A DNA stretch of 64,000 nt from Agromyces albus (GTDB lineage Bacteria; Actinomycetota; Actinomycetes; Actinomycetales; Microbacteriaceae): positions 2,170,001 to 2,234,000 of the forward strand of contig NZ_JAUSWX010000001.1 in the NCBI RefSeq assembly GCF_030815405.1. Direction: 5' to 3'. The notes beneath the pieces were generated by a model that was not told where the DNA came from, searched no databases, and saw only the letters and a program-made list of their open reading frames with translations. Positions within the stretch are counted from its first letter, which is position 1. Each line of letters begins with the position of its first letter. Shown here piece after piece: positions 45,290 through 54,385 of the stretch. The translations under genes and the position numbers were made by a program.

Positions 45290-46228
45290 GTGGCCGAACG
45301 ACTGATGCTCCTCGACACCGCTTCGCTGTACTTCCGCGCGTTCTACGGCGTGCCCGATTCGCTCAAGGCTCCCGACGGCACACCTGTCAACGCCGTGCGC
45401 GGGCTGCTCGACATCATCGCGCGGCTCGTGGCCGAGTATGAGCCGACGCATCTCGTGGCGTGCTGGGACGACGACTGGCGCCCGCACTGGCGCGTCGAGC
45501 TGATCCCGAGCTACAAGGCGCACCGCGTCGCCGAGGTCGTGCCGCTCGGCCCCGACGTCGAGGTGACGCCCGACCCGCTCGAGGCGCAGATCCCGATGAT
45601 CCGGCAGGTGCTCGGCACGCTCGGCATCCCGATCGTCGGCGCCACCTACCACGAGGCTGATGATGTCATCGGCAGCCTCGCGACTCAGGCCACGATCCCG
45701 GTCGATATCGTCACGGGCGACCGCGATCTCTTCCAGCTCGTCGACGACGCGAGGGGCGTGCGCGTCATCTACACAGCGCGCGGCATGAGCAAGCTCGAGG
45801 TGGTGACCGACGTCACGGTCGTCGGCAAGTACGGCGTGCTCCCCTCCCAGTACGTCGACTTCTCCGTGCTGCGCGGCGACGCCTCCGACGGGCTGCCCGG
45901 CGTCGTCGGCATCGGCGAGAAGACGGCCGCAAGCCTGCTCCAGCAGTTCGTCGACCTCGACGCGCTCATCGCCGCCGCAGAAGATCCCACCGCGCCGCTC
46001 TCGGCAACGATCCGGGCGCGGATGACCGCGGCGGCGGCATACCTCGAGGTCGCCCCGACCGTCGTCGAGGTCGTGCGCGACCTCGACCTCGGCGAGATCG
46101 ACGGGCGCATCCGGCCGCTTGACGCCAAAGCCGTCGCCGAGATCGAACGCCTCGCGACCGAGTGGAACCTCGGCGGCTCGGCGCAGCGGGCATTGCGTGC
46201 CCTCGGCAACGAGGTCACGACCGAGTGA
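45290..46228 (+). CDS. 5'-3' exonuclease (polymerase I N-terminal domain-like)
   Basis: The 312-residue protein is a stand-alone FEN/5'-3' exonuclease. It shows the metal-binding acidic motifs LMLLDTASLYFRAFY, VACWDDDWRPHWR, YHEADDVIGSLA and TGDRDLFQLV, then the helix-hairpin-helix DNA grip GDASDGLPGVVGIGEKTA. It would act on flap or RNA-primer ends alongside the Pol I exonuclease. The GTG start lies six bases after a CATGAT box, which suggests a leaderless transcript. Confidence 0.9.
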   Translation: MAERLMLLDTASLYFRAFYGVPDSLKAPDGTPVNAVRGLLDIIARLVAEYEPTHLVACWDDDWRPHWRVELIPSYKAHRVAEVVPLGPDVEVTPDPLEAQIPMIRQVLGTLGIPIVGATYHEADDVIGSLATQATIPVDIVTGDRDLFQLVDDARGVRVIYTARGMSKLEVVTDVTVVGKYGVLPSQYVDFSVLRGDASDGLPGVVGIGEKTAASLLQQFVDLDALIAAAEDPTAPLSATIRARMTAAAAYLEVAPTVVEVVRDLDLGEIDGRIRPLDAKAVAEIERLATEWNLGGSAQRALRALGNEVTTE

Positions 46229-46241
46229 GTTGCTTGACCGA

Positions 46242-46475
46242 TCACAGAAGCCCGCGCACGGTGGCGATGATCGCGACGCTCGTGAACACGATCCCGAAGA
46301 TGCACGCGAAGATGCCCAGCACTCGATATATCGAGTCGGGGTATCGCACTCGTACGAACGCGCCGGTGAGCGAAAAGCGTTTCCGAAGGTAGGCGTCGAA
46401 GTCGTTGGCGCGTCGAGGGAACAGGATCAGCAGCACGCCGAACAGGACGAAGAGCAGCCCGGCCGCCATCAGCAC
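46242..46475 (-). CDS. Small two-helix membrane protein
   Basis: A 77-residue protein with helix 1 (AAGLLFVLFGVLLILF), a short basic loop containing YLRKRFSLTGAFVRVRYPDS, and helix 2 (VLGIFACIFGIVFTSVAII). No family recognised. It converges on the exonuclease gene with a 13-bp gap. Confidence 0.65.
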   Translation of the reverse strand: MLMAAGLLFVLFGVLLILFPRRANDFDAYLRKRFSLTGAFVRVRYPDSIYRVLGIFACIFGIVFTSVAIIATVRGLL

Positions 46476-46525
46476 GATCTCACGCCCCTGTTCGAAGTTC
46501 GCCGAACTCGTTCGCGGTGGAAATG

Positions 46526-46558
46526 AAAAAGCCCCGAACCCGGCGAGAGGTTCGAGGC
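46526..46558 (-). terminator. Rho-independent terminator of tRNA-Lys
   Basis: On the minus strand GCCTCGAACC pairs with GGTTCGGGGC (one mismatch) over a short loop and is followed by TTTTT (46526-46530 read on the plus strand as A). It lies just downstream of the tRNA. Confidence 0.75.
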
Positions 46559-46565
46559 AGTTCCG

Positions 46566-46638
46566 TGCACCCCCTGGGACTTGAACCCAGAACCCACTGA
46601 TTAAGAGTCAGTTGCTCTGCCGATTGAGCTAGAGGTGC
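46566..46638 (-). tRNA. tRNA-Lys (anticodon CTT)
   Basis: The 73-nt cloverleaf has acceptor GCACCTC pairing with GGGGTGC and discriminator A at 46566, D-arm stem GCTC/GAGC, anticodon stem ACTGA/TCAGT with loop CTCTTAA (anticodon CTT for AAG lysine codons), and T-arm CTGGG-TTCAAGT-CCCAG. The 3' CCA is not encoded. Confidence 0.96.
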
Positions 46639-46774
46639 ATGATTCAGGAGGTTTTCACAACCCGAACCGACGGACCACGTTATCAGGAGAAGTGGGGAGA
46701 ACGCCAATCGAGGGAGCGCCACGGCGGCGTGAATCGAGGCGGCCGGCGACGACGCGGCCCGATAGCCTGAATCG

Positions 46775-47620
46775 GTGACCGACAGCCTCGCCGACGACCT
46801 CACCCTCGCCCTCGAACTCGCCGACCTCGCCGATGCGGTCTCGCTCGCCAGATTCCGCGCCATCGATCTCGACGTGCAGACGAAACCCGATCGCACGCCC
46901 GTCACCGAAGCCGATCTGGCGGTCGAGCGGGCGATCCTCGATCGCATCGCGGCGGCCCGTCCCGACGACGGCACCTTCGGCGAGGAGTTCGGCATCGAGG
47001 GTGAGTCGAACCGCCAGTGGATCATCGACCCGATCGACGGCACCTCGAACTTCCTGCGCGGGGTGCCCGTCTGGGGCACGCTCATCGCTCTCGCGATCGA
47101 CGGCGTGCCGGTCGTCGGCGTGGCGTCATCGCCGGCCATGAAGCGGCGCTGGTGGGCGGCCACCGGCATGGGCGCGTGGACCAGCTCGTCGGCTGCGGAG
47201 CTCGGCGCGAGCGAGTCGGCGACGGATGCGGCATCCGGAGCATTCCCCGATGCCCGCCGTCTGCGCGTGTCGGGCGTCGAGCAGCTCGCCGATGCCTCAC
47301 TCAGCTTCCAGAGCCTCGCCCAGTGGCGCGACGCCGGCTACCTCGACCAACTGCTTGCCCTTTCGGAACAGGTGTGGCGCGACCGCGCCTACGGCGACCT
47401 CTGGGCCTACGCCCTGCTCGCCGAGGGGCTCATCGACGTCGTCAGCGAGTTCGACGTGAAGCCCTACGACCTGGCCGCCCTCATCCCCATCGTCGAGGAG
47501 GCCGGCGGCCGCTTCACGTCGGTGACCGGCGAACCTGGCCCTTGGCATGGCAGCTCGCTCGCCACCAACGGCCTGCTGCACGACGCCGTGCTCACCGCCC
47601 TCACGACCCACGAGAACTGA
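46775..47620 (+). CDS. hisN: Histidinol-phosphatase, inositol-monophosphatase family
   Basis: This 281-residue metal-dependent phosphatase matches the actinobacterial HisN type, which removes phosphate from histidinol phosphate in histidine synthesis. Motifs: KPDRTPVTEADLAVE at about 37-51, GEEFG, WIIDPIDGTSNFLRG at about 83-97, and the C-terminal LIDVVSEFDVKPYDLAALIPIVEEAGG. A related inositol-phosphate role cannot be excluded. TAGCCT (46763-46768) ends six bases before the GTG start, so the mRNA is probably leaderless. Confidence 0.88.
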   Translation: MTDSLADDLTLALELADLADAVSLARFRAIDLDVQTKPDRTPVTEADLAVERAILDRIAAARPDDGTFGEEFGIEGESNRQWIIDPIDGTSNFLRGVPVWGTLIALAIDGVPVVGVASSPAMKRRWWAATGMGAWTSSSAAELGASESATDAASGAFPDARRLRVSGVEQLADASLSFQSLAQWRDAGYLDQLLALSEQVWRDRAYGDLWAYALLAEGLIDVVSEFDVKPYDLAALIPIVEEAGGRFTSVTGEPGPWHGSSLATNGLLHDAVLTALTTHEN

Positions 47621-47632
47621 CAGGAGACCCAG

Positions 47633-48556
47633 TTGGAGATCTGCATCTTCACCGAGCCGCAGCAGGGTGCGAGCTACGACGACCAGCTCGCGCAGGCGAG
47701 CGCGACCGAGCGACTCGGATTCGACGGCTGGTTCCGCTCCGACCATTACCTCGCGATGGACGACAGCGACGGGATGCCGGGACCGACGGATGCCTGGACC
47801 ACCCTCGCCGGCCTCGCCCGTGAGACCCGCCGAATCCGGCTCGGTACCCTCGTCTCCTCGGCGACCTTCCGGCACCCGAGCATCCTCGCGATCCAGGTCG
47901 CCCAGGTCGACGCGATGTCGGGCGGTCGGGTCGAGCTCGGCCTCGGCACGGGCTGGTTCGCCGAGGAGCACGCCGCCTACGGCATTCCGTTCCCCGAGAA
48001 GCGATTCGGCTTGCTCGAGGAGCAGCTCGACGTCGTGACCGGACTCTGGTCGACGCCCGTCGGCAGCCGATTCGACTTCTCGGGCGAGCACTACACGCTC
48101 GAGGGCTCGCCGGCACTGCCGAAGCCCGTGCAGCCGCGCGTGCCCATCATCGTGGGCGGCAACGGACCCCGCCGCACACCCGCCATCGCCGCGCGCTACG
48201 CGAGCGAGTTCAATATCGGGTTCCGCGGTGAAGGCCGCATCGCCGAGACCTTCGACGGCGTGCGTCGCGCGTGCGAAGCGATCGATCGCGACCCCGAGAC
48301 GCTGCGAACGACCGTCGCGTTGCCCACCGTCGTTGCGACGAACGAGGCCGACTACCACCGCCGGCTCAAGGCGATCGACGCCGACCCCGACACGTTCGCA
48401 GACGTCAACGTGGCGGGCACGCCCGAGGCGGCGATCGAGAAGCTGCTCCGCCTCAAGGGGCTCGGCGCCGATCGCGTCTACCTGCAACTCGTCGACATGA
48501 CCGACCTCGATCACCTCGAACTCATCGCGGCGGAAGTGCTCCCGCACCTCAACTGA
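47633..48556 (+). CDS. LLM-class F420-dependent oxidoreductase
   Basis: The 307-residue luciferase-like (bacterial luciferase family) TIM barrel shows GFDGWFRSDHYL, RRIRLGTLVSSATFRHPSILA, MSGGRVELGLGTGWF and VPIIVGGNGPRRTPAIAARYASEFNIG, typical of the actinobacterial F420-using subfamily. The substrate is unknown. A TTG start is preceded by AGGAG at seven bases. It follows hisN by 12 bp. Confidence 0.88.
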   Translation: MEICIFTEPQQGASYDDQLAQASATERLGFDGWFRSDHYLAMDDSDGMPGPTDAWTTLAGLARETRRIRLGTLVSSATFRHPSILAIQVAQVDAMSGGRVELGLGTGWFAEEHAAYGIPFPEKRFGLLEEQLDVVTGLWSTPVGSRFDFSGEHYTLEGSPALPKPVQPRVPIIVGGNGPRRTPAIAARYASEFNIGFRGEGRIAETFDGVRRACEAIDRDPETLRTTVALPTVVATNEADYHRRLKAIDADPDTFADVNVAGTPEAAIEKLLRLKGLGADRVYLQLVDMTDLDHLELIAAEVLPHLN

Positions 48557-48728
48557 GCCTCAGGCCTGTCCCCCCTTTCGGGTACACGCCAGCGGTGGCG
48601 CCCGCCGCAGTCCGCCCGATAAGGTGACACCGAATCCACGCTCGAGTCAGGCCGTTCGGCCTGCCCACCACGTCACGACCGACTATGTCGGTGCTGGCGA
48701 GCACCCCTTGAATCGAGAGGCGACCTCC

Positions 48729-49253
48729 GTGTCCACAGCCCAGCGCCGCACCCTCGTGCGCGTCCTCACCGCCATCACCGCGGTCGCCATCGCTGTGCCG
48801 CTCAGCGGCTGCAGCATCGTCGGCAACCTGCTCGAGGGCTCGGCGCCTCAGGCCGAGCGCGACGAGACCACCAAGGAGATCGTCGAGGAGGGCCAGGCCG
48901 ACGTCTTCACCCTCCGGGTCGGCGATTGCATGAACGAAGTCTCCGAGGAGCTCGTCTCCGAGGTGCCCGTCGTGCCGTGCGACCAGCCCCACGACGAAGA
49001 GGTGTACTTCGACTTCACCCTCACGGGCGACGAATTCCCCGGTGACGACGCCATCCAGACCGAGGCCGACAACACCTGCCTCGTCGAGTTCGACCGCTTC
49101 GTCGGCCTCGCCTACGACTCGTCGACGCTCGACTTCTACGCGTACCGCCCCTCGGAGGAGAGCTGGACCCAGCTCGCCGACCGCATCGTCTCGTGCGTCA
49201 TCTTCGACCCGGCCGGCCAGGTCACGGGCTCCCTCGCGGGCACGGCCTACTGA
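48729..49253 (+). CDS. Lipoprotein with septum-formation-like domain
   Basis: The 174-residue precursor has signal peptide RRTLVRVLTAITAVAIAVPL with lipobox LSGC. The exported part (FTLRVGDCMNEVSEELVSEVPVVPCDQPHDEEVYFDF) matches the actinobacterial septum-formation family, in which paired cysteines and the PHD/E motif recur. The GTG start with GAGAGG nine bases ahead is preferred; the frame extends 35 codons upstream without a usable signal. Exact role unknown. Confidence 0.82.
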   Translation: MSTAQRRTLVRVLTAITAVAIAVPLSGCSIVGNLLEGSAPQAERDETTKEIVEEGQADVFTLRVGDCMNEVSEELVSEVPVVPCDQPHDEEVYFDFTLTGDEFPGDDAIQTEADNTCLVEFDRFVGLAYDSSTLDFYAYRPSEESWTQLADRIVSCVIFDPAGQVTGSLAGTAY

Positions 49254-49328
49254 GATCGACGGATGCCGCGTGCGCGCCCGAAGGCGCAGCCGCGCGGCAT
49301 CCGGCAGGTCAACGATGCCGGCGCATGA

Positions 49329-49373
49329 CGAAGGCCCGGAACCCTGCGATTTCCGCATGGTTCCGGGCCTTCG
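49329..49373. terminator. Bidirectional terminator between the lipoprotein gene and tmRNA
   Basis: Perfect 15-bp arms, CGAAGGCCCGGAACC (49329-49343) and GGTTCCGGGCCTTCG (49359-49373), lie between convergent genes and about 26 bp after the tmRNA 3' end. Confidence 0.8.
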
Positions 49374-49398
49374 ATCCTCAGTGTGCGACAACGGCCGA

Positions 49399-49768
49399 TG
49401 GTGGAGATGGGGGGAATTGAACCCCCGTCCATCGCTGTGATTCCACGCCTTCTCCGGGCGCATCCTGTGCAGGCGTTCTACTCGGCCTCGACCTTTGCCA
49501 CAGGCACCTAAGTCGACAGGCCCAGCCTGAAGAAAGTCCCACACTTCGCTCAGGCGACGACGCGCAGCAAGTTCCCTAGATGACGCCAGCAACCGGGGCG
49601 GAAACAAACCCGGGCTGACGGACTATCGGACTCGCTTAAGCAGCGAGCGCGAAGTCAGACTGCGTCTTATTGGCAGTTATATTTTTTCAGAGATCGTTAA
49701 CGAGATAACCCTGAATCCTCGGCCCGCTTCTCGTGGGTTCGCAGGCGATGTCGAAACCGATCATCCCC
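49399..49768 (-). ncRNA. ssrA: Transfer-messenger RNA
   Basis: The 370-nt RNA begins GGGGATGATCGGTTTCGAC at 49768, and its 3' end pairs as CATCTCC with encoded ACCA at 49399; the T-arm reads GGGGGTTCAATTCCCCC. The tag frame at 49674-49636 encodes ANKTQSDFALAA followed by TAA, a normal actinobacterial degradation tag ending in two alanines. It works with SmpB (gene at 55225-55701) to rescue stalled ribosomes. No convincing -10 box lies six bases before the mature 5' end, as expected for a processed RNA. Confidence 0.97.
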
Positions 49769-49966
49769 ATGTCGCGCCGTGCTGATCGAGATCAGTTGCG
49801 GCGAGCCGTTGTCGCACACTGTGGAGTTTCCAACCCGCGCAAACCTTACGGCTGCACGGCCTTACAGACTACAACAGGTGCTGTGCCCCTGTCATTCCCT
49901 CGAGTGCTCGGCAACCGTTCACGTGCTCGTAACCTAAGACCGACCTCGTGCCCGTAGCGTCCCGGC

Positions 49967-50050
49967 ATGGGAACTCCCGAGACGATGACGCTGCTCGCGA
50001 CGCGATGCAGGCACGAAGGCGGCGCGCGGCGTCGTCACGGAGCCGCATGA
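49967..50050 (+). CDS. Possible leaderless 27-codon upstream ORF coupled to the GH92 gene
   Basis: TAGCGT (49955-49960) ends six bases before an ATG at 49967. The frame MGTPETMTLLATRCRHEGGA runs 27 codons and its TGA overlaps the GH92 ATG in the ATGA manner. This would let ribosomes from a leaderless mRNA reinitiate on the large gene. The remaining 150 bp or so back to the tmRNA hold no other feature I can support. Confidence 0.35.
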   Translation: MGTPETMTLLATRCRHEGGARRRHGAA

Positions 50051-52242
50051 TCGGGCGGGTCGATCCGTTCATCGGCACCGAGGTCACCGACCTGCCGCCG
50101 CAGACCGGCGTCGCGGCGTCATGGTGGTGGCCGAAGCCGCAGGTCGGCAACACGCACCCGGGGGCGACGTATCCGCTGGGCATGGTGTCGGCGTGCGCGT
50201 ACTCCGGCGCGTACCCGACGGGCTACGGGCGTTACGACCTCAGCACCGAGGGCGTTCCGACGACGATCCACGATTCGGCCGTGGCATCCGGATTCACGCA
50301 CTTCCAGCAGTCCGGAACCGGCGCGATCCGCAAGTACTACAACTACTTCCGGGTGAGCCCGATGATCGAGCCGCTCGATGAGCTGGGGCGCAACTGGGCG
50401 ATCGTCGACGAGGTCGCGGAGCCCGGGTACTACGCAGCGACGCTCGACTCCGGCATCCGCGCAGAACTCACCGTGGGCCCGAAGAGCGCCGTGCACCGCT
50501 ACACGTTCCCCCGTCATCGCAGTGCGCGCATCGTCATCGACTTCTCGCTCGGCGGGCTCGCCATCCCGCACGGCGAGACCATCCCCTTGCGGGCGAAGCT
50601 CGAATCCGTGGCGCCCGGCGTCGCGCAGGGCGAGATCGTCGTCGAGGGCACGCCGCTCGCGGTCTACATCGAATGCGACGCCAAGCATTGGCGGCAGATG
50701 CTCTGGTACGACCGGCGACTCATGCCCGGTGGCACTCGGCTCGACTTCGATCACATCCGGCCCACCACCCTGCGGCCGTTCGGCCTGATGTGGGCGGGCC
50801 CGAGCGAGCCGGGCCAGAGCGTCGAGGTGCGCATCGGATTCTCGCTCAGGGGCGTCGAGCAGGCTCGCGAGAACCTCCGGCGCGACTGCGGCGTCGGCCC
50901 GGCGCGCTTCCCGCAGCGTCGCGACCGCACGAAGAAGACCTGGCGACGGCACTTGAAGTCGATCACGATCGACACACCGTCGGCCGATCGGCAGACGGTG
51001 TTCTCGACCGCGTTGTACCACTCGCTCATCAAGCCGTGCCTCGCGCCCGAGGAGAGCCCGTTCTGGCCGACCGAGGGGCCATTTGTCTACGACCTGAGCA
51101 CGATGTGGGATATCTACCGCACCCAGCTGCCGCTTCTCACCGCCCTCCTGCCCGAGCGGGCGGTCGAGCTCGGCACGGCGCTCCTCACGATCTGCGAGGA
51201 GGAGGGAAACTTCCCGATCGGATACCGGATGGCGCGTGGCAGCGATCGCTTCTCGCGGCAGGGCAGCGCACTCGCGCAGACCTTCCTCGCCGACCTCTGC
51301 CAGCTCGGTCTTCCGGGCATCGACTGGGACTGGGCACTCGTGCACATGCACACCGACCTGCGCCGCACCTACGGCGAGGACTTCCTCCTTCGCGGCGTCG
51401 CGCATCCGATCAGCCACACCCTCGACATCGCCTTCGGCTACTGGTGCACCGCGAAGGTGGCGGCACGCGTGGGCGATCGCGCCCTCGCCGACGAGTTCAC
51501 AGCCCTCGCTGCAGGGTGGGTGAACGCGTTCGACGACACCACGGGGCTCCTGCTCGACTCGACCTTCTACGAGGGCAGCCGCTACAACTACTCGTTCCGG
51601 CTCCTGCACGACATGCGGAACCGTATCGGCCTCGCCGGCGGCGACGACGCCTTTGTGAGCATGCTCGACGCCTTCTTCGGCTTCGGCGCCGAGCCCGTGC
51701 AGCAGCCGGGCGTGCGACCCGGCCTCGAGGAACTCGCGAACGGCTACGCCCTCGGCCGTTTCGAGGGCCTCAACAACGAGCCCGACATGGAGGCGCCTTG
51801 GGCCTACCAGTACGCCGGCCGCCCCGACCGCACGGCCGACGTCGTGCACGCCGCGGTGCAGCAGCAGTTCGGAACGGGTCGCGGCGGGCTACCGGGCAAT
51901 GACGACTCCGGCGGGCTCAGCTCGTGGTACGTCTGGGCGTCGCTCGGACTCTTCCCGGTGGCCGGCCAGAACCTGTTCCTCCTGAACGCCCCGTCGTTCG
52001 CCGAAGCCGAGATCCGGCTCGGCGACGACACCCTCTCGATCGAGACGACGGGGTTTGTGGAACCACGGCCCGATGGGCCCGCCCAATATGTACAATCGGT
52101 GTCGCTCAACGGCGATCCGCTCGAGCGCAGCTGGCTTCGCGGTGACGAATTGCACCGCGGCGGCCGATTACGCGTGGATCTCGGGCCCGAGCCCGGCAGC
52201 TGGGGGGTACGTGACCGTCCCCCCTCGGCCTCGTCCGACTGA
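50047..52242 (+). CDS. Glycoside hydrolase family 92 protein (alpha-mannosidase)
   Basis: The 731-residue protein matches GH92, calcium-dependent inverting exo-alpha-mannosidases. It starts RVDPFIGTEVTD, the usual mature N terminus, and has VGNTHPGATYPLGM, FTHFQQSGTGAI, YDLSTMWDIYRTQLPLL and the catalytic-region motif GLPGNDDSGGLSSWYVWASLGLFPV near 613. No signal peptide is present, so it would act inside the cell, unlike many secreted homologues. The ATG at 50047 is favoured; starts at 50005 or GTG 49948 are possible. A GT4 gene follows 33 bp later. Confidence 0.88.
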   Translation: MIGRVDPFIGTEVTDLPPQTGVAASWWWPKPQVGNTHPGATYPLGMVSACAYSGAYPTGYGRYDLSTEGVPTTIHDSAVASGFTHFQQSGTGAIRKYYNYFRVSPMIEPLDELGRNWAIVDEVAEPGYYAATLDSGIRAELTVGPKSAVHRYTFPRHRSARIVIDFSLGGLAIPHGETIPLRAKLESVAPGVAQGEIVVEGTPLAVYIECDAKHWRQMLWYDRRLMPGGTRLDFDHIRPTTLRPFGLMWAGPSEPGQSVEVRIGFSLRGVEQARENLRRDCGVGPARFPQRRDRTKKTWRRHLKSITIDTPSADRQTVFSTALYHSLIKPCLAPEESPFWPTEGPFVYDLSTMWDIYRTQLPLLTALLPERAVELGTALLTICEEEGNFPIGYRMARGSDRFSRQGSALAQTFLADLCQLGLPGIDWDWALVHMHTDLRRTYGEDFLLRGVAHPISHTLDIAFGYWCTAKVAARVGDRALADEFTALAAGWVNAFDDTTGLLLDSTFYEGSRYNYSFRLLHDMRNRIGLAGGDDAFVSMLDAFFGFGAEPVQQPGVRPGLEELANGYALGRFEGLNNEPDMEAPWAYQYAGRPDRTADVVHAAVQQQFGTGRGGLPGNDDSGGLSSWYVWASLGLFPVAGQNLFLLNAPSFAEAEIRLGDDTLSIETTGFVEPRPDGPAQYVQSVSLNGDPLERSWLRGDELHRGGRLRVDLGPEPGSWGVRDRPPSASSD

Positions 52243-52275
52243 CCTCTGAACGTATCCGACCGCGAAGGAGCCGCC

Positions 52276-53565
52276 ATGAGCACCAAACCCCGCAACCGAC
52301 TCGTCATCGTGAACCGCGCCGATCCCGTGATCTGCGGCCATTCGGTCGAGGGACGAAACCTCGCCGAGGCCGCCCTCGAACGAGGCTTCGATGAGGTGCG
52401 CATCGTCACGTGGCCCATCGAGCGACTCGAGGCCACGGGCCTTCCACTGAAGCCGCTCGACCGGATGCTCCCCTATAGCGAGGGCATCATCGTCGAGCGC
52501 CCCGAACCGGTCGGCGACTACAAGGTGCCCGACGGACGCTACCTCGCGGGCATCACCGGCCGGCTCGTCGAGCTCTTCACCGACGGGGTGCCCACCGTGT
52601 GCCTCTCGCTCTACCTCAGCCCCCACACGGTGGCCGTCACCGACGCCGTGCGCGCGGCGTGGAGCACGGGTCTGCCCGTAAACGTCACGACGATCGCCGA
52701 GGCAGTGGGGTCGGATGTCACGAACGTCGTTCGCTCGTGCGTCGACGAGGGGCACTTCGGCGCGGCTGCCCACATCCTCTCGAGCTACCTCGCGCAAGAC
52801 CACTGTGTCGCGGTCTCGGAGTACACGCGCGAGCTCATCATCGCCTCGGCAGCCGAGATCGACGCCTTCCACGGCACCCGCTTCGCGGACCAGTGCCGCG
52901 AGCGCATCCGGATCTCCTACCCCGCGATCGACACCTCGCAATATCTCGACCTCGACCCCGACCTCATCGACGGCGTGCTCGCTGCGCGAGGGCTCGAGCG
53001 CGACGGCTACGTGCTCTTCCTCTCGCGCCTTACGAAGGCGAAGGGCGTCGACGACCTCATCGCCGGCTTCGAGCGCACTCAGGCGAATGAGCGCCTGCAG
53101 CTCGTGATCGCGGGGCGCGGCCCCGAGGCCGAGGCGCTCCGCGAGCTGGCTGCTGCCTCCCCGCTCGCCGATCGCATCGTCTTCCTCGACGATGTCGACG
53201 ACGCCGAGAAGCCATATCTCATGGCCGGTTGCGCCACCTACGTGCTGCCGAGCAAGCCTCGCCCCGAGTTCGTCGAGACGTTCGGCATCGCGCTCGCCGA
53301 GAAGATGCTCGCGGGCGGCGGCGCGGTCATCACGACCGAGACCGGCGGCATCCTCGAGGCGGTCGGCGAGCACGCGATCATCGTGCCCGTCGACGACCCC
53401 AACGCCATCGCCGCGGCGATCGACGAGTCCCTCGCGCTCGACCCCGACGAACGGCTCGCTCGTGCTGCCCGGGCCCGCGCCTTCGCCCTGCAGTTCGACC
53501 GCGGCGCGGTCTTCGAGCGGCTCTTCGACGAGGCCGGGCTGCTTCCGGTGCGCACGCTCGCCTGA
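52276..53565 (+). CDS. GT4-family glycosyltransferase
   Basis: The 429-residue GT-B fold protein has an N-terminal acceptor domain (RADPVICGHSVEGRNLAEAA) and a C-terminal donor domain with VLFLSRLTKAKGVDDLIAGF, LVIAGRGPEAEALREL and the EX7E motif in RPEFVETFGIALAEKMLAGG. It would move a sugar from a nucleotide donor; acceptor unknown. Its position directly after a cytoplasmic GH92 suggests a shared glycan or glycoconjugate function. Confidence 0.87.
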   Translation: MSTKPRNRLVIVNRADPVICGHSVEGRNLAEAALERGFDEVRIVTWPIERLEATGLPLKPLDRMLPYSEGIIVERPEPVGDYKVPDGRYLAGITGRLVELFTDGVPTVCLSLYLSPHTVAVTDAVRAAWSTGLPVNVTTIAEAVGSDVTNVVRSCVDEGHFGAAAHILSSYLAQDHCVAVSEYTRELIIASAAEIDAFHGTRFADQCRERIRISYPAIDTSQYLDLDPDLIDGVLAARGLERDGYVLFLSRLTKAKGVDDLIAGFERTQANERLQLVIAGRGPEAEALRELAAASPLADRIVFLDDVDDAEKPYLMAGCATYVLPSKPRPEFVETFGIALAEKMLAGGGAVITTETGGILEAVGEHAIIVPVDDPNAIAAAIDESLALDPDERLARAARARAFALQFDRGAVFERLFDEAGLLPVRTLA

Positions 53566-53686
53566 CGCGCTCGGCGGGTCGTTCGCCGGTGTCGTTCGGC
53601 GCTCCCCCGTATGCTGAGGGCGACCGTGCTCGGGCGCGGCCGCGGGTGCATCGAGGCGCCCGGCGCACGCGTTGAGAGGGGCCATC

Positions 53687-54361
53687 ATGCCGACCACGAT
53701 CGCCGTCAGGGGCAACGCCGAAGAGCGCATCGATCCCGAGCTCGGGGCCGTCTCCCTCTCGGTCGGTGCGTCAGGTGCCGAACGCGAGCACACCCTCGCT
53801 GGTACGACCGAGGCGCATGAGCGCCTCATCGGCGACGTGCTGGAGCTCGAGGCATCCGGAGCGCTCGACACCTGGTCGGCCGGTCAGCTTCGCGTGTGGT
53901 CGCACCGACCGTGGAACGCCGAGGGCAAGCAACTGCCAGTCGTGCACGCGGCGAGCGCTGAACTCGAGGTGGTGTTCAGCGATCTCGAGCGCCTCGGCGA
54001 GTGGGTGAGCGAGATCTCGCTTCGCAGTTCGGTCACGGTCGGCGGCATCGAGTGGAAGCTCACGGATGCCACCCGCCGCACCATCGAGGAGGAGGCCCAG
54101 CGTGCCGCGGTCGCCGATGCAGTCGCGAAGGCCGCCGTCTACGCCGCCGCACTCGGACTCGGCTCCCCCACGCCGATCGAGCTCGCCGACACCGGACTCC
54201 TCACCATCCAGCAGCTCCCACCCGGCGTCGGTGTGGAACGCATGTTCGCGATGCGGGGCGCCGCGGATGCTGCGGGTGGCGCGTCACCCGCGCAGTTCAC
54301 GCCCGCGAAGCTCGTGATCGCCGCGTCGGTCGATGCCCGCTTCGCGGCCGAGCCCGAGTGA
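53687..54361 (+). CDS. SIMPL (DUF541) domain protein
   Basis: The 224-residue protein belongs to the SIMPL family: TIAVRGNAEERIDPELGAVSLSV at the start, a central region with EVVFSDLERLGEWVSEI, and the helix-rich RRTIEEEAQRAAVADAVAKAAVYAAALGLG. Most homologues are periplasmic or secreted; this one lacks a signal peptide. Function is poorly known. GAGAGGGG precedes the ATG at 53687. Confidence 0.82.
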   Translation: MPTTIAVRGNAEERIDPELGAVSLSVGASGAEREHTLAGTTEAHERLIGDVLELEASGALDTWSAGQLRVWSHRPWNAEGKQLPVVHAASAELEVVFSDLERLGEWVSEISLRSSVTVGGIEWKLTDATRRTIEEEAQRAAVADAVAKAAVYAAALGLGSPTPIELADTGLLTIQQLPPGVGVERMFAMRGAADAAGGASPAQFTPAKLVIAASVDARFAAEPE

Positions 54362-54385
54362 CCGACCGTCGACGGTAGGCCGCAG

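Noticed and set aside
49948..50046. N-terminal extension of the GH92 gene from GTG 49948
   Set aside because: The added residues are Arg/Ala-rich without a signal peptide, and the family N terminus begins at RVDPFIG; kept only as an alternative.
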